A DNA stretch of 64,000 nucleotides, from assembly GCF_964355755.1 (NCBI RefSeq), contig NC_092671.1:11605001-11669000 (forward strand), given 5' to 3'. A model generated the notes under the pieces. The model saw only the letters and a program-made list of their open reading frames with translations. It did no database searches and was not told where the DNA came from. Source of the stretch: Antedon mediterranea. Taxonomy: Eukaryota; Echinodermata; Crinoidea; Comatulida; Antedonidae. A program made the translations under genes and the position numbers. Below are positions 27,801 through 38,800 of the stretch, in pieces; positions within the stretch are counted from its first letter, which is position 1, and every line of letters begins with the position of its first letter.

Positions 27801-29758
27801 AAGTTGTTCGTAAATTGAAAAATTCGTAAACTCGTTCGAAATAACTCATACAGTACCTTCTTCCCCGTATGAGCGTACTTCGAGCGATACGTGTCTGTAA
27901 ATTTCTAAGATTTGCAAATGAATTGCCGATTTTAACCTGAAAAATAAATGTTTGGTCCCTGCATGTAACATGATATTGACGCGTCTCACAGCGAGCTGGG
28001 GCACGAACGATTCGTACAAAGGACACCGCCAGACAACTGCGTACCAATTGTTTAGATCACTGGCAGTCAGACAGCATGCATAAAGTATATAGCCTTCCGA
28101 CATACATCAGTATTTATGTGTGGCTATGAAGTGTAATGTATCATAGAGGATTATAGTGAATATTAATATTTTACACTATAATATCTATGGTATCATGTAC
28201 TGTAGTTCACATTATGGCATCCGATTATTTTTTTCTAGACCACCAGCCGATACGTACTCAAATGTATCAATATCACCTATTTACATTGGCATAATTAATT
28301 TCCTCAACAAATTGCTGTAAATAAATATTCAGATAGAGCTATAATAAGAATTGCATTTGCCTTCACCCAGTGTGCTTTTTTCGGGGCTTCTCCTAGACGT
28401 ACGTTCGCATTGAACTTGAACGCAAAATAAAATACCGAGTAAATGATCAAACAATCGGCGGCTCCGCACAGAGCACGCGCATCTAACATACGGCAACAAA
28501 TGTTATCGTTTAAATAGTCCACGAGTCCAAGTACGATCGTTTTGCTCATGCTGCATGAGAGTGTCTTTTCCGGCCATCTAGGGGTGTCATTTAACAAAAT
28601 TCGCTTCGCCTCAGGCCCCACCCCAGGGGGGGGGGGGGGGTTGACCCAAATACTTAGTGTCCGAACCCCCCCTTGACAAATCCTGGCTACGGCCCTGGAA
28701 TGTGACACCACTGGCTTTGTTTAATGTTGTTTATTTGATGGGTTTTTTTTCAATTCAAACTTACTGGAAAAAAGTTGAGGAACTGTTAACAAAACGATGC
28801 ACCGCACATCTTTTGAGAACGCCATCCCGAAACTCATAACACCTCCCATCACAGTCGTAACAGCAAGTGCAAAGTACGGTTCATAATCTTTTCCAAATAC
28901 AAATATGTAATAGAAAATATAAACCATAAAACATCCCGTTATGAAGCCTATGACGTTACTAATAGCTTCATATTCGTACGTGCCAGGTACGCACATACGT
29001 GTGACCCACCAGTCCGATTCAGTGCGAACTGTACATGTGCAGTACTGCTTTATCTCGTTGATGCAAGGCGCAAATATTCTTTTGATTACGTTGACGAAGT
29101 ACATACACGGAGCGCACATACTCCCACAGCAGTCTGATACCATTTCATTTTTCTTTAAACGAAAAAAAAGAATAACGTACATTAGGCCTAGGCCTACGTA
29201 AAACATTACACGTTTTCATCTGTTAGAATTAGCTTATTATGGTGTCTGACTAAATGCCTAGGCCTAGGTACTTGTTTAATAAAAACTTACCATATTATCC
29301 ACCCTTCCTTGTATTCCTTTCGGTTTTTTCTTCTCTCGGAACATAAACTGTTCCTGTGGGATTCCGCTTTTGTCTTTTCGACCAAAGAAATCCCCTATCT
29401 CGTCTTCCACTGCCTCCTGTATACGGTCTTCAACTTCATCGCGAATCTTTTCTTTAACTTTCTTCTTTACCTTATTCTTTACCTTTTCTTTTGCTTTCTT
29501 CTTAGCTTTGTCTTTTACCTTCGATTTCACCTTTTCCTTTGCTTTTTTCTTCACCTTTTCTTTCGCTTTCTTCTTAGCCTTGTCTTTCACCTTCTGTTGA
29601 ACCTTAGCTTTTACTTTCTTCTTTGCTTTTTGTTTCATTTTCTTCTGCATTTGTTGCTTCATCTTTTTCTTGACTTGCTTTTTAACCTGTTTCTTTGCTT
29701 GCTTTTTAGCTTGTTGTTTGACAACCTGTTTCCCCGCTTGCTTCGCAACAACTTGCAT
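21802..29758 (-). CDS. DC-STAMP domain protein (DCST1/DCST2/SPE-42/sneaky family)
   Basis: Thirteen exons in unbroken phase: 29758-29291, 29152-28765, 27565-27395, 26787-26686, 26508-26317, 26150-26097, 25991-25778, 24726-24569, 24463-24299, 23832-23665, 23225-22985, 22675-22545 and 21929-21802, giving 859 aa. After a Lys-rich N-terminus (about residues 1-115) come about five or six hydrophobic segments, the conserved GPMANLTEN...CSGQLAANQT block, Cys-rich ectodomain segments, DKFDNWYITPDF and CLPEPVPPNY. The C-terminus has a C4C4 RING-like finger (YCVGC, HCDNPNC, CYCLEC, MCLLC). Known members sit in sperm membranes and are needed for gamete fusion or acrosome breakdown. An in-frame TAA lies 12 nt upstream of the ATG, supporting the start. 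The last exon could splice on at AAAG|GTAC, so the extreme C-terminus is uncertain. DCST1 versus DCST2 cannot be decided by eye. Confidence 0.88.
22749..22890. mobile_element. MITE family 1 copy (complete)
   Basis: Terminal inverted repeats AAGCTCTGTCTACACTA and TAGTGTCGACAGAGCTT enclose CAAAAAAGTGTGATGTGCC and two near-copies of a TATGGTAGTGATATG block. It lies in a DC-STAMP gene intron. Confidence 0.75.
23885..24290. repeat. intronic ~75-bp repeat with internal palindrome
   Basis: Four to five imperfect units, each with AGAGTGAATTTCACTCT (arms AGAGTGAA/TTCACTCT around one base) followed by CAAGTGGAAATTAGTGTTTG and AGAACACATT. They lie in the DC-STAMP intron between exons 9 and 10. Confidence 0.7.
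24787..24985 (+). mobile_element. non-LTR/SINE 3' tail
   Basis: Contains TTTGTACAGCGCTTAGAGG, then TTAGGCGCTATTTAAATCC and an (ATT)n end, the widespread tail of L2/CR1-like LINEs and their SINE partners. No coding part remains. Confidence 0.55.
25089..25650. mobile_element. cluster of foldback MITEs (MITE family 2)
   Basis: At least three arrays of one TIR element: left end GCGTGGTTCCCACTAGCGAC, right end GTTCTAGTGGGAACCAAGCTT, inner arms CGCAACGCAAGGACGTAACG and CGTCCTTGCGTTACG, and a central hairpin CAATCACAAGCGATGGCTTATTCGCTTG-like. Full units run about 25190-25365 and 25457-25632, with partial copies at 25089-25190 and 25366-25450. They are nested in a DC-STAMP intron. Confidence 0.75.
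27638..28697. mobile_element. TIR-flanked ~1.06-kb non-autonomous transposon
   Basis: Ends CAGGCCCGTAGCCAGG (27638) and CCTGGCTACGGCCCTG (28697) are inverted repeats. G and C homopolymer runs sit just inside both ends (27653-27664, 27680-27695, 28625-28640). The CAGGG-type start suggests a hAT-like or related superfamily. Internal ORFs have no recognisable transposase. No exact 8-bp target duplication could be confirmed. It lies in DC-STAMP intron 2. Confidence 0.6.
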
Positions 29759-30489
29759 TGTGAAAGGTTTTTAACGTCTATTTTACTAATCTATAAAATA
29801 TGTGGCATAAGGCCCTGGCTAAAATAATTGAGTCTAAAAAAAGATTGTAACATGTGCTTTTAAAATTACCGCTTTAACTATGAAAGGTGAAGCGTTCTAT
29901 TCTTATTGGTTAATTGTTCTACAGGCGCAGGGCTGGCGCGCACGCTGCGCGCATATCCACACCCACGGGGCCTGCTGCAAAAGGACAAAATTGCCGCATA
30001 TAATTATAAGGAAAATATTTAAGCCGTTTTTATATATAGGCCTAGTATATTACCTAATAATAAGATAATTTTTTGTAGCTCTCTCGCGTCTTGTGAACAC
30101 GATGTGGTGATGACATTTCTCATTTATAATAAAATTGCCTTTTATAGTAGGCCTATACAATAAGCAAAAACCTTTGAATCGTTGATGAATTTACCGCATC
30201 AGCCTATGAATATACACAATATTATGTATTCCAAATTGTGTATTTTTTTTAGCTGTACACTAACCAGGGAGTTTTTAACAGTTGAGAAGAAAGCAATAAG
30301 CACAGGTACCGTACGGTATGCCCTATACACAAGAAGCATAACGTTGGTGGGCTTGTCTCCTAAACACAAAATATCATTAAAAATATTTCAACAAAAAAAA
30401 AGTGAATGGTACAATAACAATATAAGGTGAAATAAATTCTCCGCATTTAATTTTAAAAAAAAAATAATTAAAAAAAACTTGACATTGAA

Positions 30490-30561
30490 AGGCCCGAGAG
30501 GGATTTGAACCCTCGATCTTCTGTTTACGAGACAGACGCCTTGCCACTTGGCCATCGAGCC
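30490..30561 (-). tRNA. tRNA-Thr(CGT)
   Basis: The minus strand gives a full cloverleaf: acceptor GGCTCGA/TCGGGCC (seven pairs, one G-U), anticodon stem TCTGT/ACAGA with loop CTCGTAA (CGT, reads ACG), and T arm GAGGG-TTCAAAT-CCCTC perfect. A T-rich run just downstream on the minus strand fits a Pol III terminator. It lies about 250 bp from the putative TIMELESS promoter. Confidence 0.93.
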
Positions 30562-30746
30562 AAAGTCATTGAACTGAGGTGCGTATACCTACTCAATTAT
30601 TATTTACTCTTATACAAAATAATTGTTGTGCTTTTAATGTTTACTTGATTTGCTTTGATAGTTTATTAAAATACCTCAACAAATAACGAGACTGAGTTCG
30701 AATAGACTTTATTTTAGGCGAGAAAAGGCGATCTGTCTTTACAAAA

Positions 30747-30754
30747 TGACGTCA
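30747..30754. promoter_or_regulatory. CRE/ATF palindrome TGACGTCA
   Basis: A perfect TGACGTCA lies 48 bp upstream of an E2F-type palindrome, about 2.1 kb before the TIMELESS start codon. It is plausibly in the core promoter of the non-coding first exon. The binding factor is inferred only from the consensus. Confidence 0.4.
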
Positions 30755-30801
30755 GTGAGCCGGATATTGAGGTTGTAACCTTTGAACTTTGACGGGATAA
30801 A

Positions 30802-30813
30802 TTTCGCGCGAAA
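30802..30813. promoter_or_regulatory. E2F-like palindrome, putative TIMELESS promoter
   Basis: TTTCGCGCGAAA is a perfect palindrome matching the E2F consensus. A possible non-coding first exon follows, with a donor AAAG|GTGACA at 30893/30894. The TIMELESS start-codon exon has its own acceptor at 32860-32861, so an upstream UTR exon must exist. A nine-codon upstream ORF (30815-30844) lies in that leader. E2F control would suit a replication-fork gene. Confidence 0.45.
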
Positions 30814-30893
30814 CATGAAGTTGCCAAAGCGAAGAGGTTCGTAGTTGTTTCCGTTGTTTTTGGTTTAAAAATTGTGATCAATAACCATTAAAG

Positions 30894-32861
30894 GTGACAC
30901 TATTATTTCATTGATACTGATTATCTATTATTATTATGTCTATTGGATCGATCCTGTCTATTTAATTAGATAAAGTAGGCTAGGCTAGGCCTATGAGTTC
31001 TTAATTGAAAATGCAGATCGTTCGTTCGGCAGGTAATACTAATTAATAGTATAGCCTTATAATTATATAGGGGCTAGCCCCTCTGGATTCCCGCCCCTCT
31101 CTAGAGACTACTGTAGTAAGGTAGTCTAGCCTTGATTGCTAGGCCGTGATCTCTGCCACACTCACTTACTACTACAAAATAGTGGAGGTGTATCTATATA
31201 TAAATTATGGTTAATTCTGACATAGGCCTAGGCGAGCACAATGCAAAAACTTCGGTACAAATCTCCGCCTTGGATACCTACCTTATCTATCCGAGATGTA
31301 CCGCGAAACGTAGATTTGATAATATTAGTGTGCACGCCGACGCTATTGTTCCATATTTATATCTTAGGAAGATATTATAAAGAGTTTTTTAACAACATTT
31401 ATGATTTCAACATTGGATTTTCCTCTCAATTTCAATTCTTCCCGGTCAAAGTAATTTCCGGGTTTAATACAGTGTCCCTTTGGAAGACGAAAAAAATATT
31501 GGCCATTAATCATAGCCATTTCAGTTTTTTGTTTATTTTAAAACATACCACACGTGTGTGAAGGTACAGTAGTTAAATAATAGGAATTATACTGCAAATT
31601 AATAAAGATCAAATTAAATATACGCTATAAAGAATCAGAATATATTGTGGGGAATAGTATTATAAAATTACATAGGGAGATTTGATAAGACATTTTTCGA
31701 GTGAAATCCCGATAGCTGAGTTTTATTGAGTAAGCTTGCAGGAATAACTGTAGGCTATCTTCCTGTGTCCCGTTAGGACCGAGATGTCTGCCCATGTTGC
31801 AAGCCGTAATGTCTTCTTTCTTGGGCCCACTCTGTCACGGCAGTTAGTTTCAAAAGATGATTAAATTAAATAATGTATTAATAATTATTAGGATGGTATT
31901 CATTTGAATAAACGCCTCTCCAATAAAACATCACTTTGAATAATAACCCCCCCCCCCCATAACCCAACTATCTAATAAATGTCCATCCACATATTTATAA
32001 TAACACAATTATACTATTTGTAGTAGAATTCACCGCACTGTTATCTGCAATTTACCAAGCATTTGTTATTCTTTTTTACCACTTTTCATATCTATGAGAG
32101 GATTTCATTTGATTATAAATGTTACCATATTATTAGAACTAAAAAATTTAACATATATCCCTCGAATAAGCACCTCCCTCAAATGACCTCCGCCTCCCCA
32201 AAGGGCCCTACCAAACAATAAAAACTATACTTTAAAATGTTATTAATCATCTAAAACACTGTGAAACAAAGTAGTTTAGTTTTACGAATGTCAAGCATTT
32301 TCAATAATGGTAACCGACAGAAAATGTATAAGGAGAACATTATCATTCCGAGAACCATCGTCTACACTTCCTAGAGGGGGAGCGAGCGAAGCGAGCTCAC
32401 CCTCTAGTTACTATCAATTAGCCTTGTTTATAGTATTATATTTTGTTATATAAAGTTTACGGTCATACCACATATATATAATATAGCCTACGTACGCCTA
32501 CTGTACCTACACTAGGCATAGGCTCTATATTTATAATAATATTAATAGTTCTGAAAATAATCTCGAGTTTCTCGACATTTCAATCAATATACTTTTTTGA
32601 TCGGATTATAGCAGAATTATTATCAATAGTCTACAGACCGTACTACTAGACAGGCTATCCTGTCCTGGATTTGATTGCAACTTTTGTTGTTGAGTAATAT
32701 TTTAATATTAAAAACCACCCGCCTATTAAGAGCCAGGCCTAGTTGTAGTAGTGTGCAAGATATTTGGTATAGACTACTAATGGGCCTAGTAGTAGGTCAA
32801 ACCTAATAGAATTTTTACTTTATAAATCTTGAAATAAACTTTCTTCTTGTAATATTTTTAG
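30894..32861 (+). other. probable 5' UTR intron of TIMELESS
   Basis: Bounded by a candidate donor at 30894 and the acceptor TTTTTAG at 32855-32861. It contains CCTAGG-type runs, a C homopolymer (31949-31958) and no convincing ORF; the 106-codon ORF at 31241-31561 shows no family features. Confidence 0.4.
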
Positions 32862-32883
32862 TAATTTAAAACCAAAAGCATAC

Positions 32884-35800
32884 ATGGATTGTGAACTCCT
32901 AGCTACTTGTAATGGATTGGGATTTCTGGAAGAAGGAAGAATATACAAAAAGGAACCAGATTGTTTAGGTATAAATGACTAATAACTTAATAAAGTTAAT
33001 TCAAACTATTGGTTTTATATGTATAATAATTCATATGTTGTTTAACAATCTTTATTACAATCCGCGTGCAGTGCAGCATGCTGGTATTTATAGCGGGCTG
33101 CTTAAATTATTAGAATTGACTTATTTTTCACATTTCTATCGTTTAAAGATGAAAAAAATTATCTCAATATGCCCATATAGTATTTATTTTTAAATATAAT
33201 GCAGTTTGTGACATTAAATTTGATCGGAAAAAAAGTGTCTTAACAATAAAATAACACAAAAGTGAACGATTGAACACACTAATAAGTCTATAGCCATGTT
33301 GGAAAAAGGGCGACTTGAATGCTTCAACTGAAAATGCTTTATGTTTTTATAATTGTATGTTTGTAGAGACTATTAAAGATCTTATAAAATTTTTACGACG
33401 TGAAGATGACACAAAAGAGATCCGACGCCAACTTGGGCAGGCTCAAATTCTGCAGAGTGATTTATTGCATATCGTGAAGCAGTATTCTAATGATGAGACA
33501 CTATTTGAAGCAACTATCAGGTCAGTGTAACATTTTTCCAGGACCAAGTTTTTTCATTCAAAATAAACTTATTGACATAAGAATCCTGTTATGAGAAAAG
33601 GATTTACAATATAGTAGGTATTCAGGTTTCCATTAATTTGTCATTGTTGTTAAAATTGGAATGCTATCGTCATCTTCTAAAATATTTTCAGAATTAGGTT
33701 AATGATAGGATTATTAAATGTGCTTAGCAAACAAAAATTATTTAACTTTGTTTTAAGGCAATATTTTAAAAAATAACCTACTGTATACATTCTTTTTCTT
33801 AAATCTGGTCCAATTCATAAGATAAATGAACTGGCTTGGTCTGGTCCAATTCATAAGATAAATGAACTGGCTTGATCTGGTCCAATTCATAAGATAAATG
33901 AACTGGCTTGATAAATAAAAACCTCCACAAAGCAATTATGAAACAAGGTTCACGATACAGTGATATTATTTTGTTGTTTTTAAAGGTTGATGGTTAACAT
34001 TACTACTCCAGCTGAGGTTTGTTTTGGTAAAATTCCTGAGGATAAAACCTTTCATCAGTATTATCTTGACATAATATCTCATCTTCAACAGTACAAAGAA
34101 GCATACACAGATGATGAGTTTATGAGTATATTGGCTTCCAAGCTTAAGTCACTGTTGGATAGGGTAAGGATTCTAAAAAAAGTCACCAACATGATAGATG
34201 TACTATAAGATGCTCGGCTACCTATCTCATGGGTTCAAATCCTTGACAGGAATTTTTTATAAACTTAATTCCAAAAGATTTGTAATAAGATATTGTGTAG
34301 AGCATCCTCTGTATATGTTTGTTTTCTGAACAGGGTTGTCATGTTTGAGGAGAGTAATCCTTGGTAATATGCCTAAAGTTTAGATTAAATTAATCAGCCT
34401 ATCTCTTAACCATGGTACTTGCAAAAGTAAAAATTTAAATCTTAAATTTGTAACATGTCATCATTCCTTCTTTTTTTATGATGATTTGTATATATTCCCA
34501 GGAATGGGAAGACAGACGTGATGAGCATACACTTTTAATGGAGCGAATTCTGCTCTTAATTCGCAATATACTTCATGTTCCAGCTAATCCAGAACAGGAG
34601 ATGGTAAGCTTTTATACATCTGCGTATATGGCTGAAATAAGGATTGTGCATAGTCTTTTCCTGAGGTTACCTTTACAGATTTCAATGACACTGTCCTTCA
34701 TTCCTTGAGATGACATATATAAAAGCTTAACAAAGATCCTGCTCATGCTAAATAATGTAGTTCACCTTGTGCAGCTGCAGCCTGATGTTATGATGATGGC
34801 TATCAATCCTATAGTCTCCAAATCTTAATTGCTACACTAACTCCTGTTCACACTGAACCATCAGCTACTGTATATTCATACTTATTCTGGTTCACATAAT
34901 GGAAGCACCATTCAACAAAATGACTTCGTCTCCAATTCTGTTCCAAGTGTCAATATAACCTATATGTTAATCATGTATTTAACTTAATTTTTTTTGTTAA
35001 GCGAACCGATGATGATGCATCCGTGCATGACCAGGTACTTTGGGCGTTCAACATCAGTGGAATGGATAAATTAATACTGTACATTGCTAGTTCAGATGAT
35101 GAGCAACAGTGGTGTATGCATGCCGTTGAAATTGTGTCTCTCATGTTTAGAGAACAGGTAAGAATTACTTACTTACAATCAACACTAAATTATGCTATTA
35201 ACAGGTAAGAATTACTTACTTACAATCAACACTAAATTATGCTATTAACAGGTAAGAATTACTTATTGACAATCAACACTAAATTACACTATTAACAGGT
35301 AAGAATTACTTACTTACAATCAACACTAAATTACACTATTAACAGGTAAGAATTACTTGCTTACAATCAACACTAAATTATGCTACTAACAGGTAAGAAT
35401 TACTTACTTACAATCAACACTAAATTATGCTATTAACAGGTAAGAATTACTTATTGACAATCAACACTAAATTATGCTATTTACAGGTAAGAATTACTTA
35501 CTTACAATCAACACTAAATTATGCTATTAACAGGTAAGCATTACTTACTTACAATCAACACTAAATTATGCTATTAACAGGTAAGAATTACTTACTTACA
35601 ATCAACACTGAATTACACTATTAACTGGTAAGAATTACTTATTGACAATCAACACTAAATTACACTATTAACAGGTAAGAATTACTTATTGACAATCAAC
35701 ACTAAAGTACACTATTAACACTAACAGGTAAGAATTTCTTATTTACAATTGGTGATTACACATCAAGTTGGATTTAAAAATCAATTACTGTCATGGTTAT

Positions 35801-38800
35801 CTCATTTTACATTAGAGTTAATTTTAAGTATTTTAATTGCCTGTTTTATTCTAAGACACCAGAACAGTTAGCAAAAGCTGGAGTGGCAAAGTCCTTGACC
35901 GAGAGGCAAAATGATCAGCGTGAGTTAGAGACGATTCGACAGAGGGAGCTTGCTAAGCAAAGAGAAGTAGTAATGAAGAGAAGTTCAAGGTAACAGCATG
36001 TTGCTTCTTCATAAATACAGTATCTCCTTCCAATAAAGGACCGGATTTGTACCATACATTTATCCTTTATCAGTTTGTTGAAATCCTGTATAAAAGAGTA
36101 GCATAAAATTGTAAAATTATCGGAGGAATGAAGTAAAGAAAGGAATGAAACTGCTATTCATAATAATTTTTAAAATGAGCATTACATTTATCTTTTTATA
36201 GGCATTCTAGATTTGGCGGATCGTTTAGCGTGAAGAACATGAAATCAATCAGCGACCGTGATCTGGTATATCACCATTCAGTGAATCAAGCAAAACAAAT
36301 CAACTTTGACCTTGACAAGAAACCAGCAAAGAAGGCAAAGAACCGTATGCCGATGAAGGAAAAATCTGTCTCACGTCGATCAACCCTCAGTATTCGCCTT
36401 TTCCTGAAGGATTTTTGTGTGCTGTTTTTAGAAAATTGTTATAACCCGTTGATGCATAATGTTAAGGTATAATTCTCATTATAATCAATGTTCAGACCAT
36501 TTAGATTTGATCTAGACCTTGTGAGCACTTTGTTCACATAACAATAGACTCCAAAGGATTTTATGTGAATGCCTTTATCACACCTATGATTTTGAAACAA
36601 ATTATAAGATTAAAAAATATATATATATTGTTAAAATATTTAGTTATCTTTAATATGGGCTGAAATATTAAATAGTATGCTCTCTGCATTTCATCCTCTA
36701 TGCAATTTGCCAAGTTTTTGAGAAGGTGATTTTTAAATTTTTATTTAGGACCATATTTTGCATGATCGAGCACAACAAAATGACGAGACCTACTATTTAT
36801 GGGTGATGCATTTCTTTATGGAGTTCAACAGAATATACAAGTTTAGAGTTGATATTGTCAGGTGAGACGTTTACGATTTAGCTTATTGCTAAGGGAAAAT
36901 ATATATAAGGAGATGAGATTCTTGTATGAAAGATTAACTGTGGCAACAAACACCATCAAACTGACTTTAAGACACAAAACACATTGATATTGCATATTCA
37001 TTTTCATATACGCTTCTGGTTTCTCTTAGTGAGACATTCTCAGTTCAAGCTTTCCATTTTATTGAGACTCAAATCACAAAATACCTGGATATGATGATGA
37101 CAGAGAAGAAAGAAGTGGTTTCTTGGTCCAGAAGGTAATTACAATATTTCATGTTTAGAACATTTTTAATATGAACAAATACTGTATGTAAAATGTCAAC
37201 ATAGTTGTAGAGAATGTGTAAAAGTTGTTATAACATATGTACAGTATAACACAAAGAAGTTAAACAAGCTTATTAATTATCCTAATTAACTTACAGACTT
37301 CATATGTGCCTTCGATGCTATAAGGAACTCCTCTTGACCCTTGACACTATGGGACAATCAAAAGATGAGTCTCTGCGCGATACTGCACATGTTATCATCA
37401 GCAATGTTGTGTATGTTATAGAATACAGAGAAGTCTTTATTAGCCTATTGAAGAAGTTTGATGAAACTAAATTTACAGAGTGAGTAAAAGCTCTATCTAC
37501 ACTATCAAATATGGTAATGATATGCACAAATATGGTAGTGATTGCACAAATATGGTAGTGATATGCACAAATATGGTAGTGATATGCACAAATATGGTAG
37601 TGATATGACATGTCTACATATTGGCATGGCACATTTTTTTGTCACATAAAGTTTGATAGTGTGACAGAGCTTAAGAAAAAAAGTTCATCAGCCAGGTGCA
37701 TGAGTTTAACAAAATATTAATTTTATTGTTTAGGCTACTTCAAAGTGTAATATATACATAATACCTCAAATTGGAAAGAGAAACATTTTTATTGTTTCTA
37801 AAATGTATTTGTTATTGTTGTAGAGTTTACTTAAAAGATCTTGTTGAAACAACTCATGTATTTCTGAAAATGCTGGAATCATTTTGTAAGAACAAGAACA
37901 AAGTTATTGTGCAGAAAAAGGCCAGAAAGAAACGCAAGAAGAAAAAGAAAGGTTAGTATCATATAAAAGTCTCATAAATTGTACATTTAATTGCATTATG
38001 CAAAAATCGGTTAAACTTAACTTCTTTTAACTTTCAGTCAATGTGCAGAACAGTCAACCTGAAGAAGACTTGGATGCTCTATGGAGTGGCGTGTCCAGCA
38101 CTCTGTCAGCCATGGTTGAGGGCAGTGAGGAAGTACCTGACGATATCACTCCATTTGATGCAACTTCTGATCGTCCTGTTGAAGAACAAAGGTAGACATT
38201 TTTTATAGTTGTAGCCACATAGATTTTTTTTTTCAATAATCAATTTACTACTGACCACAATTAACTTTTTATTTTGTTATTCAGATCAGATGCCGTCGTC
38301 AGAATCCAGCAATGTCTTAAAAGTGGCAAGGCAGGAGAAGCATTAGGACTTCTTAGAGCAGCAAGGTTAGTGTGTAGACAGTGCTGTGGGATTTAGACCT
38401 GCCATCAATAATGTAAAATGATGGATTATAGGGTCATTCTTCATAGATTTGAATCTACTTTGAGTAATTAGAATGAGTAGATTTGAGATAGTCTGTTTAC
38501 AGCAGTATAGAATGACAGTAGTAGAGCAGCTAGATTAGATTCATGCTTCAGAAAGGTGTATTGGGAGATTCCTTGTGTGTATTTGATTGTTTATAAGCAT
38601 CCAGAACATTTAAAAATAGGTTATTTTTGTATCATACTTCAGGGAAGTATGGTCAGATGGAGACGTGTTTGGTGCAGTGGATATTGAACCACAAGAAGAA
38701 TTGATGGCACTTCGTGAAATTCTTACAACCAATCTAAATGGTAAAATTTTGCTTTACTGAACATATACAGTAACACTGCACTTCATTGCAATTACCATTC

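Noticed and set aside
27712-28711. Overlapping minus ORFs of 85-135 codons
   Set aside because: They lie inside the TIR element in a DC-STAMP intron, overlap each other in different frames and show no transposase motifs.
29309-29827. 172-codon plus-strand ORF rich in Phe and Leu
   Set aside because: It is the antisense shadow of the Lys-rich first exon of the DC-STAMP gene (AAG/AAA codons read backwards as CTT/TTT).
31241-31561. 106-codon ORF upstream of TIMELESS
   Set aside because: Lies in the probable 5' UTR intron, composition follows the local AT bias, no similarity recognised.
34205-34255. Possible tRNA B box (GGGTTCAAATCC) in a TIMELESS intron
   Set aside because: No matching A box, acceptor or anticodon stem; at most a tRNA-derived SINE scrap.
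35158-35745. CRISPR-like direct repeats
   Set aside because: Contiguous 47-bp units without unique spacers, inside a eukaryotic intron; a minisatellite.
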